Of a stretch of DNA of 64,000 bases, positions 1 to 8,603 are shown piece after piece. The notes under the pieces are model-generated. The model made no database searches. It saw only the letters and a program-made list of their open reading frames with translations, and was not told the origin of the DNA. The stretch is from Microbulbifer sp. Q7 (lineage in GTDB: Bacteria; Pseudomonadota; Gammaproteobacteria; Pseudomonadales; Cellvibrionaceae): the NCBI RefSeq assembly GCF_001639145.1, contig NZ_LROY01000001.1, forward strand, positions 746,501 to 810,500, read 5' to 3'. Each line of letters begins with the position of its first letter. Position 1 is the stretch's first letter. The translations under genes were made by a program, and so were the position numbers.

Positions 1-22
1 CCGGCCTCCAGGCAACGAATAC

Positions 23-58
23 AAAAAAAGCCCCATCCTTGCGGATGGGGCTTTTTTT
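23..58 (-). terminator. Intrinsic terminator after tRNA-Phe
   Basis: A perfect 10 bp stem (29-38 with 43-52, loop TTGC) is flanked by an A-run on one side and a T-run on the other. It can therefore act in both directions. On the minus strand it lies just beyond the CCA end of tRNA-Phe and is followed by a U-run. Confidence 0.85.
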
Positions 59-61
59 GTA

Positions 62-137
62 TGGTGCCCAGAGGCGGAATCGAACCACCGACACGGGGAT
101 TTTCAATCCCCTGCTCTACCGACTGAGCTATCTGGGC
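62..137 (-). tRNA. tRNA-Phe (anticodon GAA)
   Basis: Read on the minus strand this is a complete 76-nt cloverleaf. The acceptor stem is GCCCAGA/TCTGGGC, the D-arm has AGCTCAGTCGGTAGAGC, the anticodon arm is GGGGA-TTGAAAA-TCCCC with anticodon GAA, and the T-arm has GGTTCGATTCC. CCA is encoded. A strong promoter lies upstream and a terminator downstream, so it looks like a single-gene transcription unit. Confidence 0.97.
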
Positions 138-175
138 TTCGCTTGATTCGGGTTGTCCCCGGCAGCGAGGCGCGT

Positions 176-204
176 ATTAAACCTGCTCTTCCGGGGGGAG
201 TCAA
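176..204 (-). promoter_or_regulatory. Sigma-70 promoter of tRNA-Phe
   Basis: On the minus strand the -35 hexamer TTGACT (199-204) is separated by exactly 17 bp from the -10 hexamer TTTAAT (176-181). It is followed by a G+C-rich discriminator (ACGCGCC). A GC-rich discriminator is typical of stable-RNA promoters under stringent (ppGpp) control. That regulation is inferred from the family pattern. Confidence 0.75.
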
Positions 205-247
205 CCCCTTGATTGATAAATAGTTTTTGCGGTTTGTGAGTGGCCGC

Positions 248-529
248 TTACTTGTCGCCGTCTTGCTCCGGCACGTAGCCTTCCGCGTCGTCGTAGTCCT
301 CACCGGCGAAGAACTTGCTCATCTGCTCGGCCAGGTAGGCGCGGGAGGAGGGCTCCATCATGTTGAGGCGCTTTTCGTTGATCAGCATGGTCTGGTGGGC
401 CATCCATTCCTGCCAGGCTTTGGCGGAGACGTTGTCGTAGATGTCCTGGCCCTTGGGCCCGGGAAAGGGCGGGTTGGGGAGGCCTTCGAGTTCTTCCTGG
501 TATTTGCGGCAGAAGACGGTACGGGACAT
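248..529 (-). CDS. yggX: YggX family Fe(2+)-trafficking protein
   Basis: 93 aa, the normal size for YggX, a small cytosolic protein linked to iron trafficking and protection of Fe-S clusters from oxidation. The single conserved cysteine is at position 7 ([10 protein letters not shown]). Family signatures [12 protein letters not shown] and the C-terminal EGYVP are present. It starts 8 nt after mutY ends on the same strand, as in the classic mutY-yggX operon. The pairing makes sense because MutY carries an Fe-S cluster. The last ten residues are acidic. Confidence 0.93.
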   Translation of the reverse strand: MSRTVFCRKYQEELEGLPNPPFPGPKGQDIYDNVSAKAWQEWMAHQTMLINEKRLNMMEPSSRAYLAEQMSKFFAGEDYDDAEGYVPEQDGDK

Positions 530-537
530 GGTTTCTC

Positions 538-1662
538 CTAACAGGGTGCCAATAGTGGGGCCCGCAGTGCCACCAGCTGTTTGACCAGCTTGGCGATGGG
601 GGCGGGCAGGCCGAGATCCTGGGCGGACCTCGGTCGGTCGAGCTGGCGCAGTTTATACCAGCCGCTGGCTGCTTCCGCCACCTGCCCGGGCTTATTGGGC
701 AGGCGGATCCACACCGGATGGATGTCCAGGTGGAAGTGGCTGAAGGTGTGGCGTAGGGCGGGCATCGCCTGTACCTCGCTGGCGTGCAGGTCCTGGGCGG
801 CAAGCCACTCTTGCGCGCTGGCTTCGCCGCCGTCGTCCCCTTCCAGTTGCGGGGGAATCCACAGCCCGCCCCAGATGCCGCTGGCCGGACGCTGTTCCAG
901 GTACAGTTCACCATCGTGCTCCATCAGTAACAGTGTCGTTTGGCGTACCGGCTTTTCCTTTTTGGGCTTCTTGCCCGGGTAATCGGTGGGGTTGCCCTGG
1001 GCGCGGGCGACACAGTGATCGGCGAAGGGGCAGTGCTCGCAGGCGGGCCTGGTGCGGGTGCACAGGGTGGCCCCCAGGTCCATCATTGCCTGGGTGTAAT
1101 CGCCGGTGCGGGCGTCGGGGGTGTAGCGCTCGGCAATCGCCCACAGCTGTTTGGCCACACCGGTCTGCCCCGGCCAGCCTTCGACGGCGTGGATGCGGGC
1201 CAGTACGCGCTTGACGTTGCCATCCAGAATCGCGGCCTTGACGCCCATACTGATGCTGGCGATGGCGCCGGCGGTGGAGCGGCCGATGCCGGGCAGCGCT
1301 TCCAGTGCCTCCACACTGCGCGGGAACTTGCCGCCGTGCTCATCAACCACCGTCTGCGCGCACTTGTGCAGGTTGCGCGCGCGGGCGTAGTAACCGAGGC
1401 CGCTCCAGTGGGCCAGCACCTGGTCCTGGCTGGCGGCTGCGAGGGCGTCCACGGTGGGGAAGGACTCCATAAAGCGCTGGTAGTAAGGAATGACGGCGCT
1501 GACCTGAGTCTGCTGCAGCATGATCTCTGAGACCCATACCCGGTAGGGGGTGATCTTCTGCTGCCACGGCAGGTCGTGGCGGCCGTGCTGGTCAAACCAT
1601 TTGAGCAGGGCCTGCTGGAAGCGGGCTGGGGTCTTGGGTTTGGCAATCGGTTTGGAAGGCAT
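538..1662 (-). CDS. mutY: Adenine DNA glycosylase MutY
   Basis: Removes adenine mispaired with 8-oxoguanine or G in base excision repair. The sequence shows the helix-hairpin-helix ([12 protein letters not shown]), the following catalytic-region aspartate ([11 protein letters not shown]), the N-terminal [12 protein letters not shown] motif and a [4Fe-4S] ligand set C-x6-C-x2-C-x5-C. The C-terminal third is a NUDIX-like domain that reads 8-oxoG. Full length at 374 aa. An in-frame TTG at 1671 would add three residues; the ATG at 1662 was chosen, although neither has a clear Shine-Dalgarno. It is transcribed with yggX, and the terminator of the AsmA gene ends only about 10-15 nt before this start. 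Confidence 0.95.
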   Translation of the reverse strand: MPSKPIAKPKTPARFQQALLKWFDQHGRHDLPWQQKITPYRVWVSEIMLQQTQVSAVIPYYQRFMESFPTVDALAAASQDQVLAHWSGLGYYARARNLHKCAQTVVDEHGGKFPRSVEALEALPGIGRSTAGAIASISMGVKAAILDGNVKRVLARIHAVEGWPGQTGVAKQLWAIAERYTPDARTGDYTQAMMDLGATLCTRTRPACEHCPFADHCVARAQGNPTDYPGKKPKKEKPVRQTTLLLMEHDGELYLEQRPASGIWGGLWIPPQLEGDDGGEASAQEWLAAQDLHASEVQAMPALRHTFSHFHLDIHPVWIRLPNKPGQVAEAASGWYKLRQLDRPRSAQDLGLPAPIAKLVKQLVALRAPLLAPC

Positions 1663-1671
1663 AGATATCAA

Positions 1672-1700
1672 CGAAAATGGGCACCGCGAAGGGTGCCCAT
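1672..1700 (-). terminator. Intrinsic terminator after the AsmA gene
   Basis: A 9 bp perfect inverted repeat (1677-1685 with 1692-1700) is followed on the minus strand by TTTCGTT. It lies between the AsmA stop codon and the mutY start and should separate the two units. Confidence 0.6.
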
Positions 1701-1754
1701 GCTAACGGGATCGAATCGGGAGAGATAGCCCGGCGTCGCTGTCGTTCTGGCCAG

Positions 1755-3857
1755 TCAGTCCCCGCGGTTGAACAGGCCTTTGAACCGGTCCTTGAGCTTG
1801 TCTTTCAGCTCTTCGGTTTTCTTCTCTACCTTGTCGCCGTACTTCTTCTCCGCTTGGTATTTCAGTTCATCGCGGATCAGGTCGTCGAGGCGGCGGCTGT
1901 CCGGCTTGCAGGTGGTGGCGCCGGCTTCGTCAAACTTGGCTTTGCAGCGCAGTGGCAGCGGGCGGTTGCGCCAGCGACTGTTCTGTACCGAGCAGCCGTT
2001 GCCGGATGTCTTCTCGCCCACCAGCGCCAGGCCCAGGGCAAAGTCGAAGTTTTGCTGTTCCAGATTGACGGTGCCGTCGCCGCTGAGCGCGATATTTTCG
2101 ATGCCGGCATTGATGCCTTCCACCTTGGCCACGTCACCATTCAGGTTCACGCTGGTGCGCAGGTCTTGCAGGCGGGTTTGTGCGGGCCACTCTCTTTCTG
2201 GCAGCGGTGTTTTCTCGGCGTAGCTCACCAGCTGGCACATGCCTTTTTCCAGATTGAATGGCGCCAGCGCCAGCTCCTTGGCGTTGAGCTGCACTGCGGC
2301 GCGCAGGTTTTTCTGCAGCGCCAGGGTGTCAGCACCGCTGGTCTGGGCTACCCAGGTAAGATCGGTCTTGCCGGACAGGGTGACCTTTTTCTGGTCTGCG
2401 GCTTCCGGCTCGTCGCTGGCGAACAGTGCTTCCTGAACCTTGGATATTTCGACGCCGCTGAGGCCGCCACTCAATTCGCCGCGGGCGGTGTTGCCGCGGG
2501 CATTGAATACACCGGTGCTGTTCAGGTTGCCACCGTAGAGCCCGGCGGCGAGCTTGTTCAGCTGGTACAGGCCGTTGTTGACGTTCACCGCCAGCTGCGG
2601 CTGGTCAATTTCGAAGTCCAGTGCGTGCAGTTTTTCTAGGGTCAGGTCCAGCTTGGCATTGAAGCCGCGCATGGACTCGAGGGGTAGCGGCACTGGTTGT
2701 GCGGCGGCCATGTCGGCGCTGAGCTCACTTTGCTCTGGGGTTGCGGCGGGGGGCGGCAGGTAGTCGTCCACGTTGAGTTCGCCGCCCTTGAGCCTCAGGG
2801 AAACACTGGGAATATCACCGGCCTGATAGCTCGCGCTGCCGTTGAACTTGTGGCCGTCCAGTGACAGTTCCAGTGGTTGCAGGCTCATCTGCTTGTCGGT
2901 GCCACTGATATCGGACTCGATCGTGAGGCTCTGCAAGGCGCTGCTGCTCTGGGCCTTGTAATCACTGCCAACGCTCGCAAGCCAGCCGGCAATCGGGTCT
3001 ACATCGACCTTGAGGTTGAGCTGGATCTGCCAGGGGGCATCGGCTTTGGGGCGGCGCACGTTACCGCGCAGGTTGACTTCAGCAGTCGCGCCGTCGGCGC
3101 CGGTAAGCTTGATGTTGGCCGGCTGCAGGCGCAGCCCGTTCAGCCCTTTGTCGATGGCGAGGCTGCTGTGGATATCGAGTTGGATGGGCTCGGGAAGATC
3201 GCTGCCCGCAAGCTCAGCGGTTACGCGCACGTCGCCGGGCTTGCCGCCAGGCACCAGGTTGTCGGCGGTTACGCGCAGCTTGCTTACGGCGTACTCGGTG
3301 CCAGTTTGCTTGTCTGTGTAACGCAGCACGCCGTCTTCCAGGCGCAGCTGTTCCAGTGCCAGCTCAAGGCCACCGGCTGTGGCCTCTTTCTCCTTGGGAA
3401 CATCCAGTGTGGGCGGAGTTTCGCGCTGGGTCTTAGCGTCCTGGGCGGCTTTCGCCTCCATCGCGTCGGTAATCAGTTCCCAGTTGCCCTTGCCGTTTTT
3501 GTCGACGGTGAGTGCGACCTGGGGGCCGAGCAGAACAATCTCCTGGGCTTCGATGCGTTTGTCCAGCAGCGGCATCAGCGCCACACCGACCGCGACCTTA
3601 TCGGCTTCCAGCAGAGATTCACTGGGCAAGGCCAGCGGTGCCAGTTTTACGCCTTCGAGCTTTAGGGCGATGTTGGGCCAGATTTGCCAGCCGATATCGC
3701 CGTCGAGTGTCAGGGCGATCCCCTGGTCCGCAGCCAGTTGCACGATTTTGGGCTTGTACTGGTTGGCGTCGAGGCCGGAAAGGAACCAGGCAATGATGCC
3801 GGCAAAAAGCACGAAGAGAACAACGAGGGTAATAAGACCGCGTTTGATCCAAGCCAT
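1755..3857 (-). CDS. AsmA family protein
   Basis: 700 aa from the chosen ATG at 3857 (MAWIKRGLITLVV...). An N-terminal membrane anchor is followed by the AsmA start pattern around ANQYKPKIVQLAADQGI and a long beta-rich periplasmic region ending in an AsmA C-terminal domain. AsmA-like proteins are inner-membrane-anchored periplasmic proteins of the bridge-like lipid transfer superfamily, linked to outer-membrane lipid homeostasis. An upstream in-frame start at 3911 adds 18 residues that do not look like part of the family. The C-terminus is Lys/Glu-rich (KYGDKVEKKTEELKDKLKD) and probably helical. Four cysteines in the last 150 residues may form periplasmic disulfides. Confidence 0.88.
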   Translation of the reverse strand: MAWIKRGLITLVVLFVLFAGIIAWFLSGLDANQYKPKIVQLAADQGIALTLDGDIGWQIWPNIALKLEGVKLAPLALPSESLLEADKVAVGVALMPLLDKRIEAQEIVLLGPQVALTVDKNGKGNWELITDAMEAKAAQDAKTQRETPPTLDVPKEKEATAGGLELALEQLRLEDGVLRYTDKQTGTEYAVSKLRVTADNLVPGGKPGDVRVTAELAGSDLPEPIQLDIHSSLAIDKGLNGLRLQPANIKLTGADGATAEVNLRGNVRRPKADAPWQIQLNLKVDVDPIAGWLASVGSDYKAQSSSALQSLTIESDISGTDKQMSLQPLELSLDGHKFNGSASYQAGDIPSVSLRLKGGELNVDDYLPPPAATPEQSELSADMAAAQPVPLPLESMRGFNAKLDLTLEKLHALDFEIDQPQLAVNVNNGLYQLNKLAAGLYGGNLNSTGVFNARGNTARGELSGGLSGVEISKVQEALFASDEPEAADQKKVTLSGKTDLTWVAQTSGADTLALQKNLRAAVQLNAKELALAPFNLEKGMCQLVSYAEKTPLPEREWPAQTRLQDLRTSVNLNGDVAKVEGINAGIENIALSGDGTVNLEQQNFDFALGLALVGEKTSGNGCSVQNSRWRNRPLPLRCKAKFDEAGATTCKPDSRRLDDLIRDELKYQAEKKYGDKVEKKTEELKDKLKDRFKGLFNRGD

Positions 3858-3894
3858 AAAGAGCGCATCCTTAACGGGAGTTGGCGAGAACAGG

Positions 3895-3926
3895 CGGCGC
3901 CCGGGTCTCAAATTACCCGGGCGCCG
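3895..3926. repeat. Strong hairpin (12 bp perfect stem)
   Basis: CGGCGCCCGGGT (3895-3906) and ACCCGGGCGCCG (3915-3926) form a perfect 12 bp stem with an 8-nt loop, between the AsmA start and the lipase stop. There is no T-run on either side, so it is not a textbook intrinsic terminator. It could end lipase transcription or protect the 3' end. Confidence 0.7.
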
Positions 3927-4011
3927 CGGATGCGACTATTGAAGCAGTTGCCGGTAGGAAATGAAACCTCATCCGGCGAGGACCTTGAAGGCGCCACCCC
4001 GGATGAGCGGA

Positions 4012-5172
4012 TCAGTGCTCGGTGTGGCGTCCGGCACGCAGCACCAATTCAGACACAGCATTGTGCATGCGAATAAAAATTGTCCGGATGAGCGCGATGG
4101 TGATATTGGTGCCATCGGCAACCACGATACCGATCATTCTGCCGAGTCGGATCAGCAGTCGGGTGACCCAATGAGAAACCTTCTTGCCGAAGTCGCGGGC
4201 TTTTTTGAGAAAAATTGCCAGTTGATCCATCAAAGTAAATGTCGTGGCACCGCCGAGCACCAGCGCGATACCTGCCAGCTCGACCACTTTTTTCAGCACC
4301 CACATAACCGCCTCTGCGGCTACCCAGGCAGTGTTAAGGGTTAACGAGAGCGGTCCATCTGACTCGAGCCAACTCTGAATGCTGCGCTGAACGGGTGTAG
4401 GTGGCCTTTTCCTTCTCACTAGCTCCCAATTGTGCTTTTCCTCGGTGCCCGACAGAGAGGCAATGTAGTTGGCCATTTTATGATATTCCGCCGGATTGAG
4501 TGCTGCGCTGGAGTCGAGCAGCAGGTCTCCCAGGCCACTATCTGGGACATGAATAAACGGCCAGGTGGGCACCATGGGAACCGGATCGGTGCGGTGATAT
4601 ACGCGGAAGATGTTTTGATTTCCCAGGCGTCGACGGGCGCCGTCAGAGAAGAAGTTCAAGCCTACGCGTGGGCTGCCGAAAGTGTACAGCTTTACAGTAC
4701 GGCCGCTTGCCGATTTCAGGTAATCCGCCGTGAGCGTGGCGAGGGCACCACCCAGGCTATGGCCAACGCAGTGAATCGTGTGGACGCTGTCGGGGATACT
4801 GCCTAGGAAACGATCCAGATCCGGCAGAAATGTCTGGAAAGTGTAAAAGAAACCTTGATGTACAAGCCCGCCTGTTTTGAACTGTTTAAGGCCTGCATTC
4901 AGATCAGTAAGTGCATCGTAACCGTTGGAGGTGCCCTTCAGGGCAATCAGGGCTTCTCCCGTACGCTGTTTAATCCCGGTGGCTGCAAGCCCCAGCGACT
5001 GCTCTTTCTTGAGCAGAATAAACGCGCCTGTCTTTCCATTGAGTTCACTGTTTGTATCGAAATTGAATTGGTCGGAGTAGAGGTCAAAGAACAGTTTTCG
5101 AGTGTTTTGGTTCTTGATCAGATATATATCGTTGGCAATATTGGCGCTGAGCTCTGGAGTAAGGTGCGTCAC
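4012..5172 (-). CDS. Class 3 lipase, probable T6SS lipase effector
   Basis: 386 aa from a GTG start with AAGGA six bases upstream. Residues 1-260 form a class 3 (fungal-type) alpha/beta-hydrolase with the nucleophile elbow GHSLGG (Ser139), a likely Asp195 (HRTDPVP) and His231. There is no N-terminal signal peptide. Residues 270-386 contain several hydrophobic or amphipathic segments, unusual for a plain cytosolic lipase and consistent with membrane contact. Immediately upstream, 30 nt away on the same strand, is a small secreted protein. Cytosolic lipase plus exported partner is the layout of T6SS Tle/Tli pairs, and a T6SS locus lies 48 kb away. The lipase fold is clear; the effector role is inference. 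An intracellular lipase is the alternative. Confidence 0.8.
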   Translation of the reverse strand: MTHLTPELSANIANDIYLIKNQNTRKLFFDLYSDQFNFDTNSELNGKTGAFILLKKEQSLGLAATGIKQRTGEALIALKGTSNGYDALTDLNAGLKQFKTGGLVHQGFFYTFQTFLPDLDRFLGSIPDSVHTIHCVGHSLGGALATLTADYLKSASGRTVKLYTFGSPRVGLNFFSDGARRRLGNQNIFRVYHRTDPVPMVPTWPFIHVPDSGLGDLLLDSSAALNPAEYHKMANYIASLSGTEEKHNWELVRRKRPPTPVQRSIQSWLESDGPLSLTLNTAWVAAEAVMWVLKKVVELAGIALVLGGATTFTLMDQLAIFLKKARDFGKKVSHWVTRLLIRLGRMIGIVVADGTNITIALIRTIFIRMHNAVSELVLRAGRHTEH

Positions 5173-5202
5173 GTGAATTCCTTTTCAGCGTAGGTTGTAG
5201 GG

Positions 5203-5685
5203 TTATTCGTTGTTTTGCCAGATGCAGCGTGTCCCGAGGATAGAACCAAATGCTCGCTGGGTCCTCGATTCGCTGGTCAGTTCGCAGGTAAGCTGCAGGG
5301 GCGCCCCCTGCATTTCACTATTGAGATCGGCATCACGTTTTGCGTAATTCCAAATTTCATACTCCTCACCCTCAAATTGCACCGTCACATGTTGCGCCGA
5401 GACAAACTCCATGGGGAAGGCTTTAAGAAAGTGATTTTCGAATTCCGCCGGTAAGGTTACGTGGCCATTGTCATCAGTAGTGAACTGATCTGTGCGTTCC
5501 TCTTTCCACTCAATGGTTCGGGTGATTTTTGCTCCTCTGGCGGGCTCACCTTTGAATAGAATGGAAATTTCCATTTCGGAAAAAGTGCAGGCTTTCAATG
5601 GATTCATTTTGGACATGGCAGCTCCAGGCCAGGGCAGTGAAAGAATCAGAAGTGCAGCAGGCAAGGCGATAAGAAATTTTTGCAC
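5203..5685 (-). CDS. Secreted DUF6795-like protein, candidate immunity protein
   Basis: 160 aa from a GTG start. The first 22 residues are a signal peptide (hydrophobic core LIALPAALLILSLP, then PGAA), so the mature protein is periplasmic. The body looks like the DUF6795 type, a carboxypeptidase-regulatory-like beta fold: GEPARGAKITR, then TTDDNGHVTLP, EGEEYEIWNYAKR, and a C-terminal CELTSE...CIWQ. The family name is from memory. It is the first gene of a two-gene unit with the lipase (30 nt gap). Immunity proteins to periplasm-acting lipases are typically exported, which fits. No enzymatic motif is visible. Confidence 0.72.
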   Translation of the reverse strand: MQKFLIALPAALLILSLPWPGAAMSKMNPLKACTFSEMEISILFKGEPARGAKITRTIEWKEERTDQFTTDDNGHVTLPAEFENHFLKAFPMEFVSAQHVTVQFEGEEYEIWNYAKRDADLNSEMQGAPLQLTCELTSESRTQRAFGSILGTRCIWQNNE

Positions 5686-5879
5686 TGATTCCGCGTCCTT
5701 GGTTTCAGGTTGAGCGGTTGATTGTAAGACGAAATACTCACATGTCGAGTAACAATGTATTTGAAGAGTCAGTTGGTACTGCCGTGCAGGAATTCTCGAC
5801 GCTCAACAGTGTGTGCTTTAGATGCTGAGGTCGGGCGGGGGCGTGAATTCTTTTGAGGGAATAGTGGGGCGGGTGTTGA

Positions 5880-5917
5880 GCATTCCGTGCAATGCCGGTC
5901 GACATTGCACGGAATGC
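5880..5917. repeat. Strong hairpin (15 bp perfect stem) after the TonB receptor
   Basis: The arms 5880-5894 and 5903-5917 are perfect 15 bp inverted repeats with an 8-nt loop. It starts 11 nt beyond the stop of the TonB receptor on the minus strand. No T-run follows. Probably a 3'-end hairpin or a palindromic repeat unit. Confidence 0.7.
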
Positions 5918-5927
5918 GCAGGTTGAA

Positions 5928-8069
5928 TTAAAAGTGGAGGCGCACCCCCGCTTCCACACTGCGCCCCGCTTCCGGTGCGAAGTCGCGCAACAGCGAAGTG
6001 GCGTTGCGGATTTCTTCATCCAGCAGGTTGCGTGCGTTGGCAAAAATCACGGCATCGTTACCCGCCAGTTTGAAGTTGTACTGGGCGGTGAGGTCCATGC
6101 GGGTGTAGGCGTCGGTAGTTTCTTCAAATGTGCCGGGGCGTTTCTGCTCGGTGGCGTGGGTGTTGCGCCACTGCCAGTTCCAGTTGGCGTAATCACCGCC
6201 GAGGGCGAAGCCGTAACGCAGCGGCGGCAGGCGTGGCACTTCGCGGCTTTGACCGGCGATGCGATCATCAAAGCTTGCGCGCACGCTGTCGCCGAACAGG
6301 GTCAGGCTGAGGCCGCTGGCCAGCGGGAATTGCACCGACGCTTCGGCGCCATAGAAGGCGGCATCGCGATTCTGGTAACCGTAGATGGCGAATTCACTTT
6401 CTTCATCTTCCAGGCCGGTATTGGCGGCATAAATGTAGTCGCCGATACGGTTGTAGAACACATTGGCTTCCACTTTGGTCGCGTGCCAGCCGGTCGCGTC
6501 CTGATTGTGGTGGTGATAGCCCAGCTCCAGGTTGAGCGAGTTTTCCTTGTCGAGGTTTTCGTCACCGATGATGTAGCGGGATTCCGCCAGGTGGGCGCCA
6601 TCGGCAAACAGCTCTTCGGCCACCGGTGCACGCTCGGCGCCGGTCAGGCTGACGCTCAGGTGCTGGTGCTCTTTCAGGAAATACTGCAGTGCGCTGGACA
6701 GGCCGACCAGAGTGAAGTCTTTGTCGTTGCCGTATTGTGGGTCGATGCTGACCGTCTCCAGGCGGGCCCCCAGGTCCAGGTGCCAGTTGCCCCACTCGCG
6801 CTCTTTCATGGTAAAGGCGCCGAGACTGTCGGTGATGGACGGGCGAATGAACGCCTCATCGCCGATCGCGGCAAAGTCCTTGCGCGACACTTGCAGGCCG
6901 TAGGCGCCACGCCACTCGCCACCGTCATCGTGGGTAACCTCCACACGACTTTCCCAGGCTTTGTTGGTGAAGCGGGTGCCGGGTTCGCCGTCCTCGAGCT
7001 CGACGTGTGCGTAGTCGTTGTGACCCAGGCGGAAGCTGATCTTGTCCCAGTACTCGCTGTTAAAGGCGTGCTCGCCCTTCAGGTCGTAGCGGGTTTGGGC
7101 CAGGTCGATACGCACCCCTTCTTCGCCGTGCTCTTCATGCTCCTCGTGCTCCTCTGCAAGCGCGTGCTCTTCACCGCCCTCTTCGTGGTGCTCGTCTTCA
7201 TGGTGAACATGGGTGCCCAGGGGGATGCCGTAGTTGTTCTCCAGACGGTTGACCGAGAAGCCGATAAATCCGCGGTCGGTTACCCAAGACAGGCCGGCGC
7301 TGCCGCTCTTGGCGCGGGCGTTGGTGTTACCGACAAAACCATCGGTATTGAATTCGTCCTCGTGGTGTTCTTCACCGGCGTGTGCTTCGTGGTCGTGCTC
7401 CTCATGTTCAAGGACCGCCAGGCCAGGAATCTGTGTATTGCCGTTCTCCCGGTAAACACCATCGAGGTACCAGGCCAGGTTGCCTGCGCCGCCGCCCAGA
7501 CGAAACACGCCCGCATCCTGATTATTGGCGGTGTCGTGACGCATCTCGACCGCGCCTTCGGTGGCTTCCGGAACGCGGGTGGGAATGCGGCCGTCAATCA
7601 CGTTGACCACGCCGCCGATGGCGCCGCTGCCGTAGCGCAGGGCGGCCGGGCCGCGCAGGATTTCAATACTGTTGGCGAGCAGGGGTTCGATACTGGCCGC
7701 GTGGTCAGAGCTGGTGTTGGAGGCGTCGGCCACGTCCAGGTTGTCGCTCAGCACCTTCACCCGGTTGGCGCTCTGGCCGCGAATGACCGGCAGGCCCACG
7801 CCGCCGCCGAAGGCCGCATTGGCCACGCCCAGCTGGCTGTTGAGGGTCTGGCCCAGGGTGGCCGCGGCGGACTTGCGCAGTTCATCGCCGCTCAGTACAG
7901 AAACCGGCGCCGCTACTGCATCGGCGGGTTTGGCCAGTGGGGATACGGTGACATTGACCTCTTCCAGGGCCTCTCGGTCAGAATCGGTGGCCTGAGCGGA
8001 AGCGGCAGAAGACACAGCAGAAGAGAATGCGCAGGCAATAGCCAGCGCCAGAGTGTTTACTCGGTACAT
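5928..8069 (-). CDS. ZnuD-like TonB-dependent receptor with histidine-rich loops
   Basis: 713 aa. A signal peptide (first ~26 aa, ending ASAQA) is followed by a TonB-box-like stretch (EEVNVTVSP), a plug domain with the usual IEILRGPAALRYGSGAIGG motif, and a beta-barrel ending in aromatic F (VRLHF), as expected for BAM insertion. Two extracellular-loop candidates are packed with His/Glu/Asp (about residues 222-245 and 285-325, for example EHEEHDHEAHAGEEHHED). This is the hallmark of ZnuD-type zinc receptors, so zinc or a related divalent metal is the likely substrate. The small His/Cys secreted protein upstream on the same strand supports a metal role. No Zur box was found by eye. Substrate is inferred. 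Confidence 0.88.
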   Translation of the reverse strand: MYRVNTLALAIACAFSSAVSSAASAQATDSDREALEEVNVTVSPLAKPADAVAAPVSVLSGDELRKSAAATLGQTLNSQLGVANAAFGGGVGLPVIRGQSANRVKVLSDNLDVADASNTSSDHAASIEPLLANSIEILRGPAALRYGSGAIGGVVNVIDGRIPTRVPEATEGAVEMRHDTANNQDAGVFRLGGGAGNLAWYLDGVYRENGNTQIPGLAVLEHEEHDHEAHAGEEHHEDEFNTDGFVGNTNARAKSGSAGLSWVTDRGFIGFSVNRLENNYGIPLGTHVHHEDEHHEEGGEEHALAEEHEEHEEHGEEGVRIDLAQTRYDLKGEHAFNSEYWDKISFRLGHNDYAHVELEDGEPGTRFTNKAWESRVEVTHDDGGEWRGAYGLQVSRKDFAAIGDEAFIRPSITDSLGAFTMKEREWGNWHLDLGARLETVSIDPQYGNDKDFTLVGLSSALQYFLKEHQHLSVSLTGAERAPVAEELFADGAHLAESRYIIGDENLDKENSLNLELGYHHHNQDATGWHATKVEANVFYNRIGDYIYAANTGLEDEESEFAIYGYQNRDAAFYGAEASVQFPLASGLSLTLFGDSVRASFDDRIAGQSREVPRLPPLRYGFALGGDYANWNWQWRNTHATEQKRPGTFEETTDAYTRMDLTAQYNFKLAGNDAVIFANARNLLDEEIRNATSLLRDFAPEAGRSVEAGVRLHF

Positions 8070-8160
8070 TTTGAATTATTCCTGTCAATCACAGGCAGCG
8101 GCCGCTCGAGAGACCGGTGCCCGAAAACGTAAGCGTTATGTGTTTGCTAAATCGGTGCGT

Positions 8161-8451
8161 TCAGCGGATAGACAGGTGTACGGGAGGGCCGCGGGCGGAC
8201 TGGCGCTCCGGCTGGCAATCGAGGGCCGCGGGGGCCTGCTGCTGGATATACAGCGGCGCCAGGTCGGCGGAGACGAAGGTGAATTCACTCCCCGCGGGGG
8301 CGGGAGTGTGGTTGTGAGACAGGTCGCACATGCTGTGCGCCCGCTCTTCGATGTGAATATGCTCCGCCAGCACCGGCTGCGCGAGCATCAGCGCGAACAG
8401 CAGTACAAAGCTGACCCAGACAGGGGTCTTGTGGCGGGGGTGCATAGTCAT
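8161..8451 (-). CDS. Small secreted His/Cys protein (DUF2946-like)
   Basis: About 96 aa from the ATG at 8451; starts at 8445 or 8493 are also possible and none has a clear ribosome site. A hydrophobic signal segment (VSFVLLFALMLAQPVLA) is followed by AEHIHIEERAHSMCDLSHNH, a His/Cys cluster able to bind metal, and a variable tail ending RGPPVHLSIR. Short exported proteins of this layout, often labelled DUF2946, commonly sit next to metal transport genes. It lies 91 nt upstream of the ZnuD-like receptor, same strand. Proposed role: periplasmic metal carrier or sensor partner, by context only. Confidence 0.65.
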   Translation of the reverse strand: MTMHPRHKTPVWVSFVLLFALMLAQPVLAEHIHIEERAHSMCDLSHNHTPAPAGSEFTFVSADLAPLYIQQQAPAALDCQPERQSARGPPVHLSIR

Positions 8452-8529
8452 GGGCGGTATGATATTTGATCTCTGTGACGAATCAAGTTTCATCTGACAC
8501 TATCCGCCAAATTCCGGCCCATTTGGGCG

Positions 8530-8535
8530 TATAAT
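8530..8535 (+). promoter_or_regulatory. Possible -10 element for the his operon
   Basis: A perfect TATAAT lies 68 nt before the hisB start. No good -35 is visible at 16-18 bp, so this would be a weak or activator-dependent promoter. No his leader peptide (run of His codons) or attenuator was found in the 150 nt before hisB. Confidence 0.4.
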
Positions 8536-8603
8536 TCGCGCCTTCTGTCTCAGGGGCCAGCCAAACCGGTGAGTCCCGCCCTGCAATCAAGGATGTAGAC
8601 CTC

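Noticed and set aside
5892..8132. A 746-codon open frame on the plus strand opposite the TonB receptor gene.
   Set aside because: It is antisense to a receptor with a full set of family motifs. Its sequence is low-information (Val/Gly/Ala-rich), as expected from the high-GC complementary strand.
8452..8603. A Zur-type operator before the metal receptor unit.
   Set aside because: I looked for a GTTATAnTATAAC-like palindrome and found only weak AT stretches. The regulation is left open.
8494..8603. A histidine attenuator leader before hisB.
   Set aside because: No short frame with a run of His codons and no terminator hairpin was found.
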